Assembly: GCF_944323605.1 (NCBI RefSeq)
Contig: NZ_CALUTC010000001.1
Span: forward strand, 1-64,000
Length of the DNA stretch: 64,000 nt
Origin: an uncultured Campylobacter sp.
GTDB taxonomy: Bacteria > Campylobacterota > Campylobacteria > Campylobacterales > Campylobacteraceae
Direction: 5' to 3'
Positions within the stretch are counted from its first letter, which is position 1. Every line of letters starts with the position of its first letter. The notes under the pieces are model-generated. The model searched no databases. It was not told the DNA's origin and saw nothing but the letters and a program-made list of their open reading frames with translations. The position numbers were made by a program, and so were the translations under genes. Below, piece after piece: positions 28,084 through 37,535 of the stretch.

Positions 28084-28505
28084 AAACAAAATACAGCTCA
28101 GTTTTGAAGATACAAAAACAAAATTTAGATAAAGCAGAATCAAATTTAAGTAAGGCTAGAGCTAGATTAAGGCAAAATGAGCTTGAATTTGAACTAGCTT
28201 CTAGGCAGTGCGAGGAGCTTTCTCTGCCTAGTTCTGGTTCTGTTCAAAATTTAAAACAAAGTCTTGAGATTTTAGGAGTAGCTAGAGCCTTTAAAGAAAA
28301 TAAAAAAGAGAAACTTATTCTTAGCAACAAAGAAGTATCGCATTATCAAATGTTGTATAAAAGAGCAAATCTTGAATATGAAAAGATAAAATACCTAGAA
28401 AGCGAAGAATTAAAAAAAATAAAAGAAAAGATTAAAAAAGAAGAAGAGAAATTTATAGATGAAATAGCTATTAGTAGGTATGTTTATGGAGAGAAAAAAA
28501 CATGA
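28080..28505 (+). CDS. FliJ-like flagellar coiled-coil protein (Cj1497c/HP0256-like)
   Basis: A 141-residue, almost wholly charged and helical protein fitting a long antiparallel coiled coil like FliJ, which helps deliver substrates and the FliI ATPase to the flagellar export gate. The H. pylori homologue HP0256 sits in the same place after purA, and I recall the C. jejuni gene being linked to stator chaperoning (FlgX). The start is GTG overlapping the purA stop; GGGAGG lies 13 bases upstream. Sequence identity in such coiled coils is low, so the assignment rests largely on position. Confidence 0.65.
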   Translation: MKTKYSSVLKIQKQNLDKAESNLSKARARLRQNELEFELASRQCEELSLPSSGSVQNLKQSLEILGVARAFKENKKEKLILSNKEVSHYQMLYKRANLEYEKIKYLESEELKKIKEKIKKEEEKFIDEIAISRYVYGEKKT

Positions 28506-29026
28506 AAAAAATTGTTTTTATGTTAAGTTTTTTCTTGTTTGCTTTTGCAAATGAAGAAAGGGTTTTAGAAAATAAAAGACAAGAACTTGAATTAAAAACT
28601 AGAGAATATGATGAAGCTAAACAGGCATTAGAGGCTTATAGAGCTTCTTTTGAGGCTTTGCAAAGGGAGAAAATGCAAGCTTTAGAGAAAAAAGAAGCGG
28701 AGTTGAATGCAACTATGAAAAAAATAGAGCAGTTAAAAGCTGATAATGAAAGAATCTTAAAACAAAGCGAAGAAAATTTAAAAGCGATAGAAAGCAAAAC
28801 AGACGGTAGAATAAAAGAAATTTACTCATCTATGAAAGAAAGTGCTATAGCTGATGTTTTAACTCAAATGGATGGTGATGAAGCCACAAAAATCATCTTA
28901 TCTTTAGAACCTAGGAAAATTTCAGGAGTTCTTTCTAAAATGCAACCTCAAAAAGCATCAGAGCTTACACTTTTAATAAAGCGAGTAGATGATAATAAAA
29001 CCAAAGAAAATAACGCTAGCAATTAA
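28502..29026 (+). CDS. MotE-like periplasmic flagellar protein (Cj1496c-like)
   Basis: A 174-residue protein with an N-terminal signal or anchor (residues 1-17), a long coiled coil (about 20-110) and a C-terminal domain resembling the MgtE N-terminal/FliG-like fold, where ALTQMDGDEATKIILSLEP and ISGVLSKMQPQKASELT are recognisable. Such MotE-type proteins assist motor or export functions at the inner membrane. It overlaps the FliJ-like gene by 4 bases and ends the operon. Confidence 0.72.
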   Translation: MKKIVFMLSFFLFAFANEERVLENKRQELELKTREYDEAKQALEAYRASFEALQREKMQALEKKEAELNATMKKIEQLKADNERILKQSEENLKAIESKTDGRIKEIYSSMKESAIADVLTQMDGDEATKIILSLEPRKISGVLSKMQPQKASELTLLIKRVDDNKTKENNASN

Positions 29027-29083
29027 TTACAAATTTATTAAGCCAAGTGTTTGTTTTCTAGATATTAAGAAAAGAGTGGGCTT

Positions 29084-30139
29084 TTATGTCAAAATCTTAA
29101 GCCATTTTTTTATAATATTTTCTTTTTCAAATTTAAGGGCTTGTTTTTTTGCATTCTTGCTAAATTTATGTCTTAGACTTTCATCTTTCATTAAAATTTT
29201 AAGCTTTGCAGTAAAATCTTTTATATTGTTATCTTCTATTAAAAAGCCACTTTCTTTATCATTAATTATATCACTTGGTCCTGATTTTACATCAAAGGCA
29301 ATGCAGGCCAAACCATAGCTACAAGCTTCAGCTAAAACCATACCAAAGCCCTCAAAATGGCTCGTCATAGCGTAAATGCTAGCCGATAAGTATTCTTTTT
29401 CTATGTCTTTTGTGAAATTTTTAAATTCCACATTTTTCATAATCCCCAATTTTTCAGCTTTTTCTTCTAAACTTTTTCTTAAAATTCCATCACCTACTAT
29501 ACAAAGCTTCCATTCCTGCAAACTTTTATCGTCTAAAACTAAGCTAAAAATATCTAATAATCTAAAAAATCCTTTTTGATCTCCTCTATCCATACGACCT
29601 ACGCTTATAATTGCTTTTTGACTTAGATTTGTTTCTTTGTTTGGAATTGTGTTTAAAAAATTTGGTATTACCGTTATATTTTTATGATACTTTTCCCAAG
29701 TAAGAAGTTCTTTTGTTGATAATACCACTATATCATCAAAACTATCAAAAATTTTCTTTTTCTTTCTTGGTGCTTGTAAATGCCACAATCTAATATATTT
29801 TGTATGTTTATTTTTAAAAAAAGGCACAAAAAAACCATCGTTTGCTAAAATAAAATCAAAATTTTCTTTCTTTATAAACATACAAAGTTTTAAGCTTAAA
29901 AAATACCTATAAATACTTTTCATAAAAAACTTATAAATGGCATTTTTTGCTTTTATATTTGATAGATATTTTATTTTTAATTTTGAATTTATTTCAAAAT
30001 GTAAATTTTCGTTTTCTTTAAAAAAACTTACAACTTCAAGTTCATAGTATTTACAAAGCTCATTGGCTAAATTTGCACCGACCCTCTCTCCTCCGCCATT
30101 TGAGCTTATGTCTTTAGAGCTTATTAACAGTTTCTTCAT
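29084..30139 (-). CDS. GT4-family glycosyltransferase
   Basis: A 351-residue retaining glycosyltransferase with two Rossmann halves. The N-terminal loop NGGGERVGANLA binds acceptor; the donor-binding half has SVGRMDRGDQKGF (near 180-192) and the EX7E motif in HFEGFGMVLAEACSYGLA (about 262-279). It would act on the cytoplasmic face of the inner membrane on lipooligosaccharide or another glycan. It overlaps the GT2 gene by 26 bases. The sugar transferred cannot be told. Confidence 0.85.
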   Translation of the reverse strand: MKKLLISSKDISSNGGGERVGANLANELCKYYELEVVSFFKENENLHFEINSKLKIKYLSNIKAKNAIYKFFMKSIYRYFLSLKLCMFIKKENFDFILANDGFFVPFFKNKHTKYIRLWHLQAPRKKKKIFDSFDDIVVLSTKELLTWEKYHKNITVIPNFLNTIPNKETNLSQKAIISVGRMDRGDQKGFFRLLDIFSLVLDDKSLQEWKLCIVGDGILRKSLEEKAEKLGIMKNVEFKNFTKDIEKEYLSASIYAMTSHFEGFGMVLAEACSYGLACIAFDVKSGPSDIINDKESGFLIEDNNIKDFTAKLKILMKDESLRHKFSKNAKKQALKFEKENIIKKWLKILT

Positions 30140-30917
30140 CTTTATTTAACTCATAGAGCTTTGCGTATCTTAAGAAAGAACCTTGTGCATTCATAAATGA
30201 AATTATAAAGCCTTTGTATCCATAAAATATGCCCTTTCTAAAGAAATAATCCTTAGTAAAGCTTACAAAGAATCTCAATATAGCAGAGCTAAAAGATGTT
30301 TTTTTGGAGTTTTTAAATTTTTCTTTAGCTGAATGACTTGTGTATAAATTCATCTTTGTTACTATGCTTTCTATTCCAGAACAAGTATAATGCTTCACGC
30401 CAAAATCAAGTTTTTTAAAATTTGAATCTTTAGGCACTATCACGCTTTCATGCACTAGGTTGTTGTTAAATTTTGTATAATTTTTATTAAAAATGCGTGT
30501 AACATAATCAGGATACCAGCCGCAAGCCTTTATCCATTCTTGTTTGTATAGATTTTTGCGGGGTAGGGCTAGGATAGTTTTCTCATCTACAGCTTTAGAA
30601 AAGAAGTCTTTTAGGTAGTTTAAACACTCTTTTTCTAAGATTTCATCACTGTCTATGCTAAATATCCATTCGTTCTTAGCGTAAGAAATAGCTAAGTTTT
30701 TCAAGGCACCAAAGCCTATAAATTCGCTTTGATATATTTTTAAATTTTTATATTCTTTGTTAAAATCGTGAGCGATTTTTAAGGTATCATCGCTACTTTC
30801 ATTATCAAGCAAGATGATTTCGTCAAAATCTTGCAAATTTTCTAGGCATTCTTTTATGTGCTTTTGTGCATTTTTTACTAAAATACACGCACTTAAAGTA
30901 AGTTTGTCATTTTTCAT
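30114..30917 (-). CDS. GT2-family glycosyltransferase (WaaE/LgtF-like)
   Basis: A 267-residue inverting glycosyltransferase. SACILVKNAQKHIKECLENL begins the GT-A fold, LLDNESSDDT follows, and the metal-binding DSDEI motif (about 91-95) is intact. The sequence style, including KNLAISYAKNEWIFSIDSDE and GWYPDYVTRIF, fits WaaE/KdtX-type transferases that add glucose to heptose of the lipopolysaccharide core. It starts 8 bases after the leuB stop, so it may be read through from the leu operon. Its distance from any other core gene in the window is notable. Confidence 0.82.
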   Translation of the reverse strand: MKNDKLTLSACILVKNAQKHIKECLENLQDFDEIILLDNESSDDTLKIAHDFNKEYKNLKIYQSEFIGFGALKNLAISYAKNEWIFSIDSDEILEKECLNYLKDFFSKAVDEKTILALPRKNLYKQEWIKACGWYPDYVTRIFNKNYTKFNNNLVHESVIVPKDSNFKKLDFGVKHYTCSGIESIVTKMNLYTSHSAKEKFKNSKKTSFSSAILRFFVSFTKDYFFRKGIFYGYKGFIISFMNAQGSFLRYAKLYELNKDEETVNKL

Positions 30918-30925
30918 TTCTTATC

Positions 30926-31999
30926 CTAAGATAGATTTTTAATTATCTCATCTCCCATTTGCGAACAAGTTAGCAAGGTAGAGTCTTTATCCATTATATC
31001 AGCTGTTCTAAAGCCTTGGTTTAAAGTTTTTTGCACTGCATCTTCTATGGCTTTTGCCTCTTTTTCAAGCTCAAAAGAAAGTCTTAGCATCATAGCCACA
31101 CTTAGTATAGTAGCTATAGGATTTGCCTTGTTTTGTCCAGCTATATCTGGTGCTGAGCCATGAATTGGCTCGTAAAGACCTTGTTTGGTTTCATTTAGAG
31201 ATGCAGAGGGTATAACTCCTATGCTACCTGTTATGATACTTGCCTCATCACTTAAAATGTCTCCAAACATATTTTCAGTCAAAATTACATCAAATTGTGA
31301 AGGTCTAGCACAAAGCTGCATAGCCGCATTATCTACATACATATGACTTAGTTTTACATCTTTATACTCTTTTGCCACTTCCTCGCTTATTTTTCTCCAA
31401 AGGCGACTACTATCAAGAACATTTGCCTTATCAACTGAAATAAGCTCTTTTTTTCTATTTTTAGCTATATCAAAAGCAACTTTAGCTATACGTCTTATTT
31501 CGCTTTCTTTATAAGTCATATCATCGCTTGCTACAAGTTCATTTTCTATCTTTTTGGTTTTATGTTCTCCAAAATAAACCCCACCTGTCAATTCTCTAAC
31601 TATTATCAAATCAATGCCTTGTTCTAAAATTTCAGCCTTTAAGGGAGAGGCATTTTTTAACATAGGAAACAAAAAAGCAGGGCGTATGTTTGCAAACAAT
31701 CCTAATTCTTTTCTTATTCTAAGCAAGGCTTGTTCTGGTCTATTTGTGCTTACTTCATTATCCCATTTAAAACCACCAACAGCACCCAACAGCACCGAAT
31801 CGCTTTCTTTGCAAATTCTTAAGCTTTCATCAGGCAAACACTGTCCTGTTTTATCTATGGCACAACCACCTGCTAAAACTTCATTAAAAGAAAAGTCGTG
31901 CTTGTAAATTTTAGCTACTGTTTTTAGCAGTTTTAATGCTTCTTCTATGATTTCAACGCCTATTCCATCGCCTCTTACTACGGCTATATTTTTTTTCAC
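30926..31999 (-). CDS. leuB: 3-isopropylmalate dehydrogenase
   Basis: A 357-residue LeuB, which oxidises and decarboxylates 3-isopropylmalate to 2-ketoisocaproate with NAD+. [16 protein letters not shown] at the start, [10 protein letters not shown] (with the Tyr-side loop), [13 protein letters not shown] and the metal/NAD segment [11 protein letters not shown] are intact, as is [15 protein letters not shown]. It is last of the four leu genes and overlaps leuD by 4 bases. Confidence 0.96.
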   Translation of the reverse strand: MKKNIAVVRGDGIGVEIIEEALKLLKTVAKIYKHDFSFNEVLAGGCAIDKTGQCLPDESLRICKESDSVLLGAVGGFKWDNEVSTNRPEQALLRIRKELGLFANIRPAFLFPMLKNASPLKAEILEQGIDLIIVRELTGGVYFGEHKTKKIENELVASDDMTYKESEIRRIAKVAFDIAKNRKKELISVDKANVLDSSRLWRKISEEVAKEYKDVKLSHMYVDNAAMQLCARPSQFDVILTENMFGDILSDEASIITGSIGVIPSASLNETKQGLYEPIHGSAPDIAGQNKANPIATILSVAMMLRLSFELEKEAKAIEDAVQKTLNQGFRTADIMDKDSTLLTCSQMGDEIIKNLS

Positions 32000-32490
32000 C
32001 TTTTATCCTTTTTTTGTGCTATATAATTTACATAGCCATTTGCATTTATTATTTCTTGTATAAATGATGGAAAAGGAGTTGTTTTGTAAGTTTTGTTTTT
32101 GCTTAAATTTGTGATAGTTCCACTGCTAAAGTCAATTTCTACTTCATCTTTGTCATCTATCTCATCTGCTGCATCTGATTCTATTATAGCTAGACCTATA
32201 TTTACGGCATTTCTGTAAAAAATTCTAGCAAAACTTTTTGCTATAATGCAAGAAATTCCACTTTCTTTTATGGATATAGGGGCGTGTTCTCTGCTTGAGC
32301 CACAACCAAAATTATATCCAGCAACCATTATATCGCCCGGTTTTACCTTTTTAACAAAATCTTTATCTATATCTTCCATACAGTGCGAGGCTAATTCTTT
32401 ATTATCGCTTGTATTTAGATACCTAGCGGGTATTATAACATCTGTATCTACATTATCATTATACTTATGCACAAAACCTTTTACTTTCAT
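31996..32490 (-). CDS. leuD: Isopropylmalate isomerase small subunit (type 2)
   Basis: A 164-residue swivel-domain subunit. [18 protein letters not shown] and [14 protein letters not shown] are the aconitase-family signatures. The length fits the short 'archaeal' class (about 160-170 residues) rather than the about 200-residue class I associate with C. jejuni and enterobacteria. It pairs with the leuC upstream, 9 bases away. Confidence 0.94.
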   Translation of the reverse strand: MKVKGFVHKYNDNVDTDVIIPARYLNTSDNKELASHCMEDIDKDFVKKVKPGDIMVAGYNFGCGSSREHAPISIKESGISCIIAKSFARIFYRNAVNIGLAIIESDAADEIDDKDEVEIDFSSGTITNLSKNKTYKTTPFPSFIQEIINANGYVNYIAQKKDKR

Positions 32491-32499
32491 AAGTTCTCC

Positions 32500-33762
32500 T
32501 TATAAAACTTCATCTGGTGAGCTTAATTTACCTGTTATGGCACTAGCTGCGGCAACTTCGGGAGAAGCTAGATAAACTTCACTTGTTACATGTCCCATTC
32601 TACCTACAAAATTTCTATTTGTTGTTGATACGCATTTTTCATTTGCTGCTAAGATACCCATATGTCCGCCAAGACAAGGTCCGCAAGTTGGTGTTGATAC
32701 TACTGCACCTGCTTCTATAAAAGTTTTTAGATAGCCTTGTTTAATGCATTCTAGGTAAATATTTTGTGTGGCTGGTATTATAATACAGCGAGTGTTTTTA
32801 GCGATTTTTTTACCTTTTAAAATTTCATAAGCTGCTTTCATATCGCTAAGGCGACCGTTGGTGCAAGAGCCTATTACGATTTGATCTATTTTTATATCTC
32901 CCCAATCCTTTTTGGTTCTGGCATTTTCAGGCAAGTGTGGAAAGGCTACTGTGTGTTCTATCTCATCTAAATTTATATCATACACTTTTTCATACTCTGC
33001 ATCTTCATCAGCTTTATAAATTCTAAATTCTTTAGAAGTTCTACCTTTTGCATACTCGATAGTTACATCATCTACTTCAAAAATTCCATTCTTAGCACCT
33101 GCTTCTATAGCCATATTTGCAATGCAAAGCCTATCATCTATTGTAAGATTTTTAAGCCCCTCACCGCTAAATTCCATACTTTTATATCTTGCACCATCAA
33201 CGCCTATTAAGCCTATTATATGAAGTATTACATCTTTTCCGCTTACATTTTTTCTAAGCTTACCTGTTATGTTAAATTTAAGTGCAGATGGCACTTTAAA
33301 CCAAGCTTCTCCAGTAGCCATAGCCATACCCATATCAGTAGAGCCAACTCCTGTAGAAAAAGCACCTAAAGCTCCATAAGTGCAAGTATGAGAATCAGCA
33401 CCAATAACTAAATCTCCAATGGTAACTATGCCTTGTTCTGGCAAAAGTGCGTGTTCTACCCCCATATTTCCAACATCATAGTAATGTTTTATATCAAAGT
33501 CGTTTGCAAAGCAGCGACATTGTTGAGACTGCGTGGCTGCTTTTATATCTTTGTTTGGAGCAAAATGATCCATTACTAAAGAGATTTTATTTTTATCAAA
33601 AACTTGAGTAAATTTGGCTTTTTTAAATGCATTTATCGCAACCGGAGTTGTTATATCATTACCCAAAACCATATCAAGTTTTGCCATTATCAAATCCCCA
33701 ACTTTTACTTCTTTAAGCCCTGCACGGTCTGCTAAAATTTTTTGCGACATTGTCATAGACAT
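32500..33762 (-). CDS. leuC: Isopropylmalate isomerase large subunit (type 2)
   Basis: A 420-residue aconitase-family protein that isomerises 2- to 3-isopropylmalate. The 4Fe-4S ligands fit Cys in [14 protein letters not shown] and the pair in [27 protein letters not shown] is also typical. It is of the 420-residue HacA/LeuC2 class, not the about 470-residue class. The ATG at 33762 has AGGA six bases upstream. Four-base-scale spacing on either side indicates an operon with leuA and leuD. Confidence 0.95.
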   Translation of the reverse strand: MSMTMSQKILADRAGLKEVKVGDLIMAKLDMVLGNDITTPVAINAFKKAKFTQVFDKNKISLVMDHFAPNKDIKAATQSQQCRCFANDFDIKHYYDVGNMGVEHALLPEQGIVTIGDLVIGADSHTCTYGALGAFSTGVGSTDMGMAMATGEAWFKVPSALKFNITGKLRKNVSGKDVILHIIGLIGVDGARYKSMEFSGEGLKNLTIDDRLCIANMAIEAGAKNGIFEVDDVTIEYAKGRTSKEFRIYKADEDAEYEKVYDINLDEIEHTVAFPHLPENARTKKDWGDIKIDQIVIGSCTNGRLSDMKAAYEILKGKKIAKNTRCIIIPATQNIYLECIKQGYLKTFIEAGAVVSTPTCGPCLGGHMGILAANEKCVSTTNRNFVGRMGHVTSEVYLASPEVAAASAITGKLSSPDEVL

Positions 33763-33765
33763 TTT

Positions 33766-35427
33766 TTATCCTTCCTTTTTTAAAGCCCTATTTATGGCAC
33801 TTGTTAAACCTTTTATAGAGGCAGCGATGATATCCTCATCAATGCCTACACCAAACATTTTTTTTCCTTCAAAATCCACATACACATAAGATATTGCTTG
33901 AGACTTTGATCCTTCTTTTAAGGAATGCTCGCTATAGTCTAAAATTTCAAAATTTATATCAAGCACTTCTTTTAAGGCAGATGCTATACTATCAAGACGA
34001 CCATTTCCCTGTGATTGTTTAGTTTTTTTCTCTCCATTAAAACTTAAATTTAGCGTAACTTGCATACTATCTTTTTTGTTAAAATTATAGTCTAAAATTT
34101 CAAGCGGACTTGTAAGATTTACAAAATCTCTTTCAAAAATTTCACAAATTTCATTTGGGTTTAATTCTTTTTGAGCTTTGTCTGAAATATCTTTTATATG
34201 GTATGAAAATTCCTCTTTTAAAATAGACGGCAAATCGGCTTTATAATGTTGATTTAATATATAAGAAATTCCACCCTTGCCACTTTGTGAATTTATCCTT
34301 ATCACATCACTTTCATAAACCCTTCCAAGATCTTTTGGATCTATTGGCAAGTATGGCACAGTCCAAGTAGAAAGTGAATTTTCTTTATGATAAGCCATAC
34401 CTTTAGCTATAGCGTCTTGATGAGAACCAGAAAAAGCTGCAAATACAAGTTTTCCGGAGTATGGTTGTCTTTCATATACGCTCATCTTGCTGACTCTTTC
34501 ATACAAATTCGCTATGCTTGGTATATCGCTAAAATCAAGCTTATTATCGATTCCGTGTGTATGCAAATTCATAGCTAATGTTATAAGATCTACGTTTCCT
34601 GTTCTTTCGCCATTTCCAAAAAGAGTTCCTTCTATCCTATCAGCACCGGCTAAAACTCCAAGTTCAGCAGCAGCCACAGCACAGCCTCTATCATTGTGTG
34701 GGTGCAAGGAAATTAGCACACTATCTCTTTTATTTAAATTTTCTGACATAAATTCGATTTGAGAAGCGTATATATGTGGTAAGCTCATTTCAACAGTAGC
34801 AGGTAGGTTAATAATCATACTTTTTTCTTTGCTAGGGTTTAAAATTTCAATAACCTCATTGCAAACTTCTAAAGCATAGTCAATTTCTGTGCCTGTAAAG
34901 CTTTCTGGCGAGTATTCAAAACGAAAATTTCCCTGTGTTTGTTTTGCTAATTCTCTTACGCATAATGCCCCATCTGTAGCTATTTTCTTTACTTCATCTT
35001 TGCTCTTTTTAAAGACTTGTTGTCTTTGTGCAAAAGAGGTCGAGTTGTAAAAATGCACTATGGCGTTTTTGCAACCTTTTAAGCTTTCAAATGTTTTTTT
35101 TATGATATGCTCTCTACTTTGCGTTAAGACTTGTATGCTTACATCATCTGGGATAAGATCCTCATCTATAAGTTTTCTTACAAAGTCAAATTCTGTAGCT
35201 GATGCTGCTGGAAATCCAACTTCTATTTCTTTAAAGCCTATTTTTACCAAGAGCTTAAAAAAATCCAACTTTTCTTCTAAATTCATAGGTGTGATTAAGG
35301 CTTGATTCCCGTCTCTTAAATCCACGCTACACCAAATAGGAGCTTTGTCTATAAATTCCTTTTTACTCCACTTTAAACTTTCTTTAGGCGGCATATAATA
35401 GCCTCTGTGATATTTTTTGTAATTCAT
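33766..35427 (-). CDS. leuA: 2-isopropylmalate synthase (type 2)
   Basis: A 553-residue LeuA that condenses acetyl-CoA with 2-ketoisovalerate. APIWCSVDLRDGNQALITPM holds the catalytic Arg-Asp pair, SLHPHNDRGCAVAAAELG the metal His and GNGERTGNVDL the third motif; a C-terminal regulatory domain of about 120 residues follows for leucine feedback. The N-terminus (about 30 extra residues before the TIM barrel) and length place it in the long LeuA2 class. First gene of the leu operon; TAGGACAAG precedes the ATG. No leucine-rich leader peptide or attenuator is visible. Confidence 0.95.
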   Translation of the reverse strand: MNYKKYHRGYYMPPKESLKWSKKEFIDKAPIWCSVDLRDGNQALITPMNLEEKLDFFKLLVKIGFKEIEVGFPAASATEFDFVRKLIDEDLIPDDVSIQVLTQSREHIIKKTFESLKGCKNAIVHFYNSTSFAQRQQVFKKSKDEVKKIATDGALCVRELAKQTQGNFRFEYSPESFTGTEIDYALEVCNEVIEILNPSKEKSMIINLPATVEMSLPHIYASQIEFMSENLNKRDSVLISLHPHNDRGCAVAAAELGVLAGADRIEGTLFGNGERTGNVDLITLAMNLHTHGIDNKLDFSDIPSIANLYERVSKMSVYERQPYSGKLVFAAFSGSHQDAIAKGMAYHKENSLSTWTVPYLPIDPKDLGRVYESDVIRINSQSGKGGISYILNQHYKADLPSILKEEFSYHIKDISDKAQKELNPNEICEIFERDFVNLTSPLEILDYNFNKKDSMQVTLNLSFNGEKKTKQSQGNGRLDSIASALKEVLDINFEILDYSEHSLKEGSKSQAISYVYVDFEGKKMFGVGIDEDIIAASIKGLTSAINRALKKEG

Positions 35428-35452
35428 CTTGTCCTACTTAATATTTTGATCT

Positions 35453-35458
35453 ATTTTA
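35453..35458 (-). promoter_or_regulatory. -10 box of the leu operon
   Basis: Minus-strand TGTTAAAAT provides an extended -10 box 26 bases before the leuA ATG. The leader is too short for ribosome-mediated attenuation. A palindrome lies at the -35 position. Confidence 0.5.
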
Positions 35459-35474
35459 ACATTTTATTTTTTTT

Positions 35475-35492
35475 ACTAGCTTAAAAGCTAGT
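35475..35492. promoter_or_regulatory. Palindrome at the -35 position of the leu promoter
   Basis: ACTAGCTTAAAAGCTAGT has 8-bp arms around a 2-base centre. It ends 16 bases upstream of the leu -10 box, so a dimeric regulator bound there would block or contact RNA polymerase. The alternative, a terminator for luxS, is less likely because the minus strand after it is A-rich. Confidence 0.45.
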
Positions 35493-35504
35493 TTTTAGAA
35501 AGTT

Positions 35505-35530
35505 AGGAATCTCAAAAAAAAGAAATTCCT
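35505..35530 (-). terminator. Hairpin between luxS and leuA
   Basis: AGGAATTTC and GAGATTCCT on the minus strand form a 9-bp stem with one wobble pair and a T8 loop, starting 5 bases from the luxS stop codon... this position is 3' of luxS only when read on the minus strand. No T run follows, so termination is uncertain. Confidence 0.4.
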
Positions 35531-35534
35531 TTAT

Positions 35535-36026
35535 TTAAGCGAAGTCTTTCAGCAGCAGTTTTTGAGTGTCCATTATGCCTATTTTTGAATTTAAAACTTT
35601 TTGTGCTATTTCTTGAGCCTCGTTGATAGAGTGCATTTTGCAAGTTCCGCATTGGTATTCATTTGCTTCTGGTATCTCTTTTGCATTTAATACATCTTTC
35701 ATACTTTTTTCCCAAGCACATTTTACATCTTCATCGCTAGGTTTTCCTATAAGACTCATATAAAAGCCGGTTCTACAGCCCATAGGAGATATATCTATGA
35801 TCTCAACTTCTCCGTCTTTATTTAAGTGTTCTCTCATAAATCCGGCGAATAAATGTTCTAAAGTATGGATTCCTTTTTCTGATAAAATTTCTTTATTTGG
35901 CACACAAAAACGAAGATCATATACTGATATAGTATCTCCTTTTGGAGTTTGCATAGTTTTTGCTAAACGCACGGCAGGTGCTGGCATAATAGTATGATCG
36001 ACTTTGAAACTATCTAATAATGGCAT
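35535..36026 (-). CDS. luxS: S-ribosylhomocysteine lyase
   Basis: A 163-residue LuxS that cleaves S-ribosylhomocysteine to homocysteine and the autoinducer-2 precursor. The metal site HTLEH (54-58) and the Cys in CGTCKMH (Cys126) are intact, as is the catalytic Cys in MGCRTGF (Cys84). A standard housekeeping member of the methyl cycle. It is followed by the leu operon and preceded by the DcuC-type carrier, all on the same strand. Confidence 0.96.
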   Translation of the reverse strand: MPLLDSFKVDHTIMPAPAVRLAKTMQTPKGDTISVYDLRFCVPNKEILSEKGIHTLEHLFAGFMREHLNKDGEVEIIDISPMGCRTGFYMSLIGKPSDEDVKCAWEKSMKDVLNAKEIPEANEYQCGTCKMHSINEAQEIAQKVLNSKIGIMDTQKLLLKDFA

Positions 36027-36062
36027 TTTTTCTCCTTATTGTAAATTTTAGGATAAATTATA

Positions 36063-37451
36063 TCAAAAAATGGTAAAAGAGTAAGCTACTAGTATATTAA
36101 CAAGCATTCCAAGTAATAAAAGAGGAGTGCTTGTTTTAACTATACTCATAGGACTTAGCTTTGCATAACCTGCTAAAACTAAAATTCCGCCAGATATAGG
36201 CGAGGTAGCACGTCCTAAGCAAGAAGCTATTTCTATCGGTAAAACTAAAACCATAGGATGTATGCCAAGCTTTGTCGCTATATCAGGAGCTAGTTTGCCA
36301 AATGCATTAAAAGCGGCTATTCCAGAGCCCATTATTACAGAGGCAAAATATACCAAAAAGCTTAAAACTGTTATGCTTAGTATGATAGCTGATGCTCCCA
36401 TATTTGATACAGCAGAAGCTAATATAGAAATTCCTCCAAGAGCCTTTATGCCCTCTGCAAATATCCCTGCTGCTATTATTATAGATACAACTGTTATAAA
36501 AATATCAGCCATAGCTTTTAATATAACCATTATATCTTCACCAAGCTTTTTTCCGTCTTTGTGCCTTATAAATTCTATTGTAAATACTATGGCAATGCTT
36601 AAAAAATTTGCAGTGATTACGTCTAGTTTTACATTTAAAAAATAAGCAGAAAATAAAAAAACTATTGGAAGCCAAGGTAAAAATATATAAAATAATGGGC
36701 ATTTTGGATCTTTTATTTCAGGTATTTCAACCTTTACATCATCTGTTTTTTTAGCCTCATCTCTTTTATCTATATAATTATAATAAAAAGGTATGACAAG
36801 TGCTATAACCACTACGTAGGCTATAACTGTGTAAATTTGATAATTTAAAAATAAACCTATAACATTATCGCTTTCGCCAACCATAGCTGCCATATTTATA
36901 GAATTTGCGTCCTTTGGACCGTAATCAATCGCTATTAAAGAAAGCACAGAAACTGCTGTTAAAGGTCTAATCCCTATGGTAATTAATACAGGATAAATAC
37001 AAGCTAATAGTAGTATTAAAAGCCCAGCATATGATGAAATGACTATTTTTAATGCCATTCCAACCACGAAAGTTCCGCTTAAAACTAGGTATTTATTTTT
37101 GATTTTGCCAAGAGGTTTATTTGCTATGTATGCTAATTTTGATGATGCGTTTATGTGTTTCATATAAGCAGCAAAACCAGCTACTGACATTATCACAAGT
37201 CCAACTCCTGCTAAGTTTTTCTTAAAACTATCTGTTATAAATGCAAAAGAATCTAGCAAATTTGTTATAAATGTAATATCTTCTAAAGCCCTTTTTGTTG
37301 TAGGGATCAATGTGCCGTTTAGATAAAAAGCTGATATTAAAATAACTATGCCCGAAAAAAAGAAAATAAAGATGGGATTGTAGTTTTTTAAAATAAAATA
37401 CGCCACCAAGCTTACAAAAAAAAGTGTTAGAACTAAAGATATTAAGTCCAT
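36063..37451 (-). CDS. DcuC-family C4-dicarboxylate carrier
   Basis: A 462-residue inner-membrane protein with about twelve to fourteen hydrophobic segments. Motifs such as GLVIMSVAGFAAYMKHI, MGSGIAAFNAFGKLAPDIA and SCLGRATSPISGGILVLAGYA match the DcuC family, which exchanges or exports succinate and fumarate and supports anaerobic fumarate respiration. dcuC is the likely name but substrates may differ. A gap of 84 bases to the next gene (a Maf stop) contains its promoter. Confidence 0.85.
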   Translation of the reverse strand: MDLISLVLTLFFVSLVAYFILKNYNPIFIFFFSGIVILISAFYLNGTLIPTTKRALEDITFITNLLDSFAFITDSFKKNLAGVGLVIMSVAGFAAYMKHINASSKLAYIANKPLGKIKNKYLVLSGTFVVGMALKIVISSYAGLLILLLACIYPVLITIGIRPLTAVSVLSLIAIDYGPKDANSINMAAMVGESDNVIGLFLNYQIYTVIAYVVVIALVIPFYYNYIDKRDEAKKTDDVKVEIPEIKDPKCPLFYIFLPWLPIVFLFSAYFLNVKLDVITANFLSIAIVFTIEFIRHKDGKKLGEDIMVILKAMADIFITVVSIIIAAGIFAEGIKALGGISILASAVSNMGASAIILSITVLSFLVYFASVIMGSGIAAFNAFGKLAPDIATKLGIHPMVLVLPIEIASCLGRATSPISGGILVLAGYAKLSPMSIVKTSTPLLLLGMLVNILVAYSFTIF

Positions 37452-37535
37452 TTATATACCTTTGAATTTATGTATAAGGTATAATTTTACACTTTTTCTA
37501 ACTTTTTTACAAGGAAATAAAATATTTTATAAAAG

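Noticed and set aside
28989-29318. Plus-strand frame after the MotE-like gene
   Set aside because: It overlaps the convergent GT4 gene, which has clear catalytic motifs, and shows none itself.
35428-35460. Leucine attenuator leader peptide upstream of leuA
   Set aside because: The leader is about 20-30 bases and contains no open frame with leucine codons.
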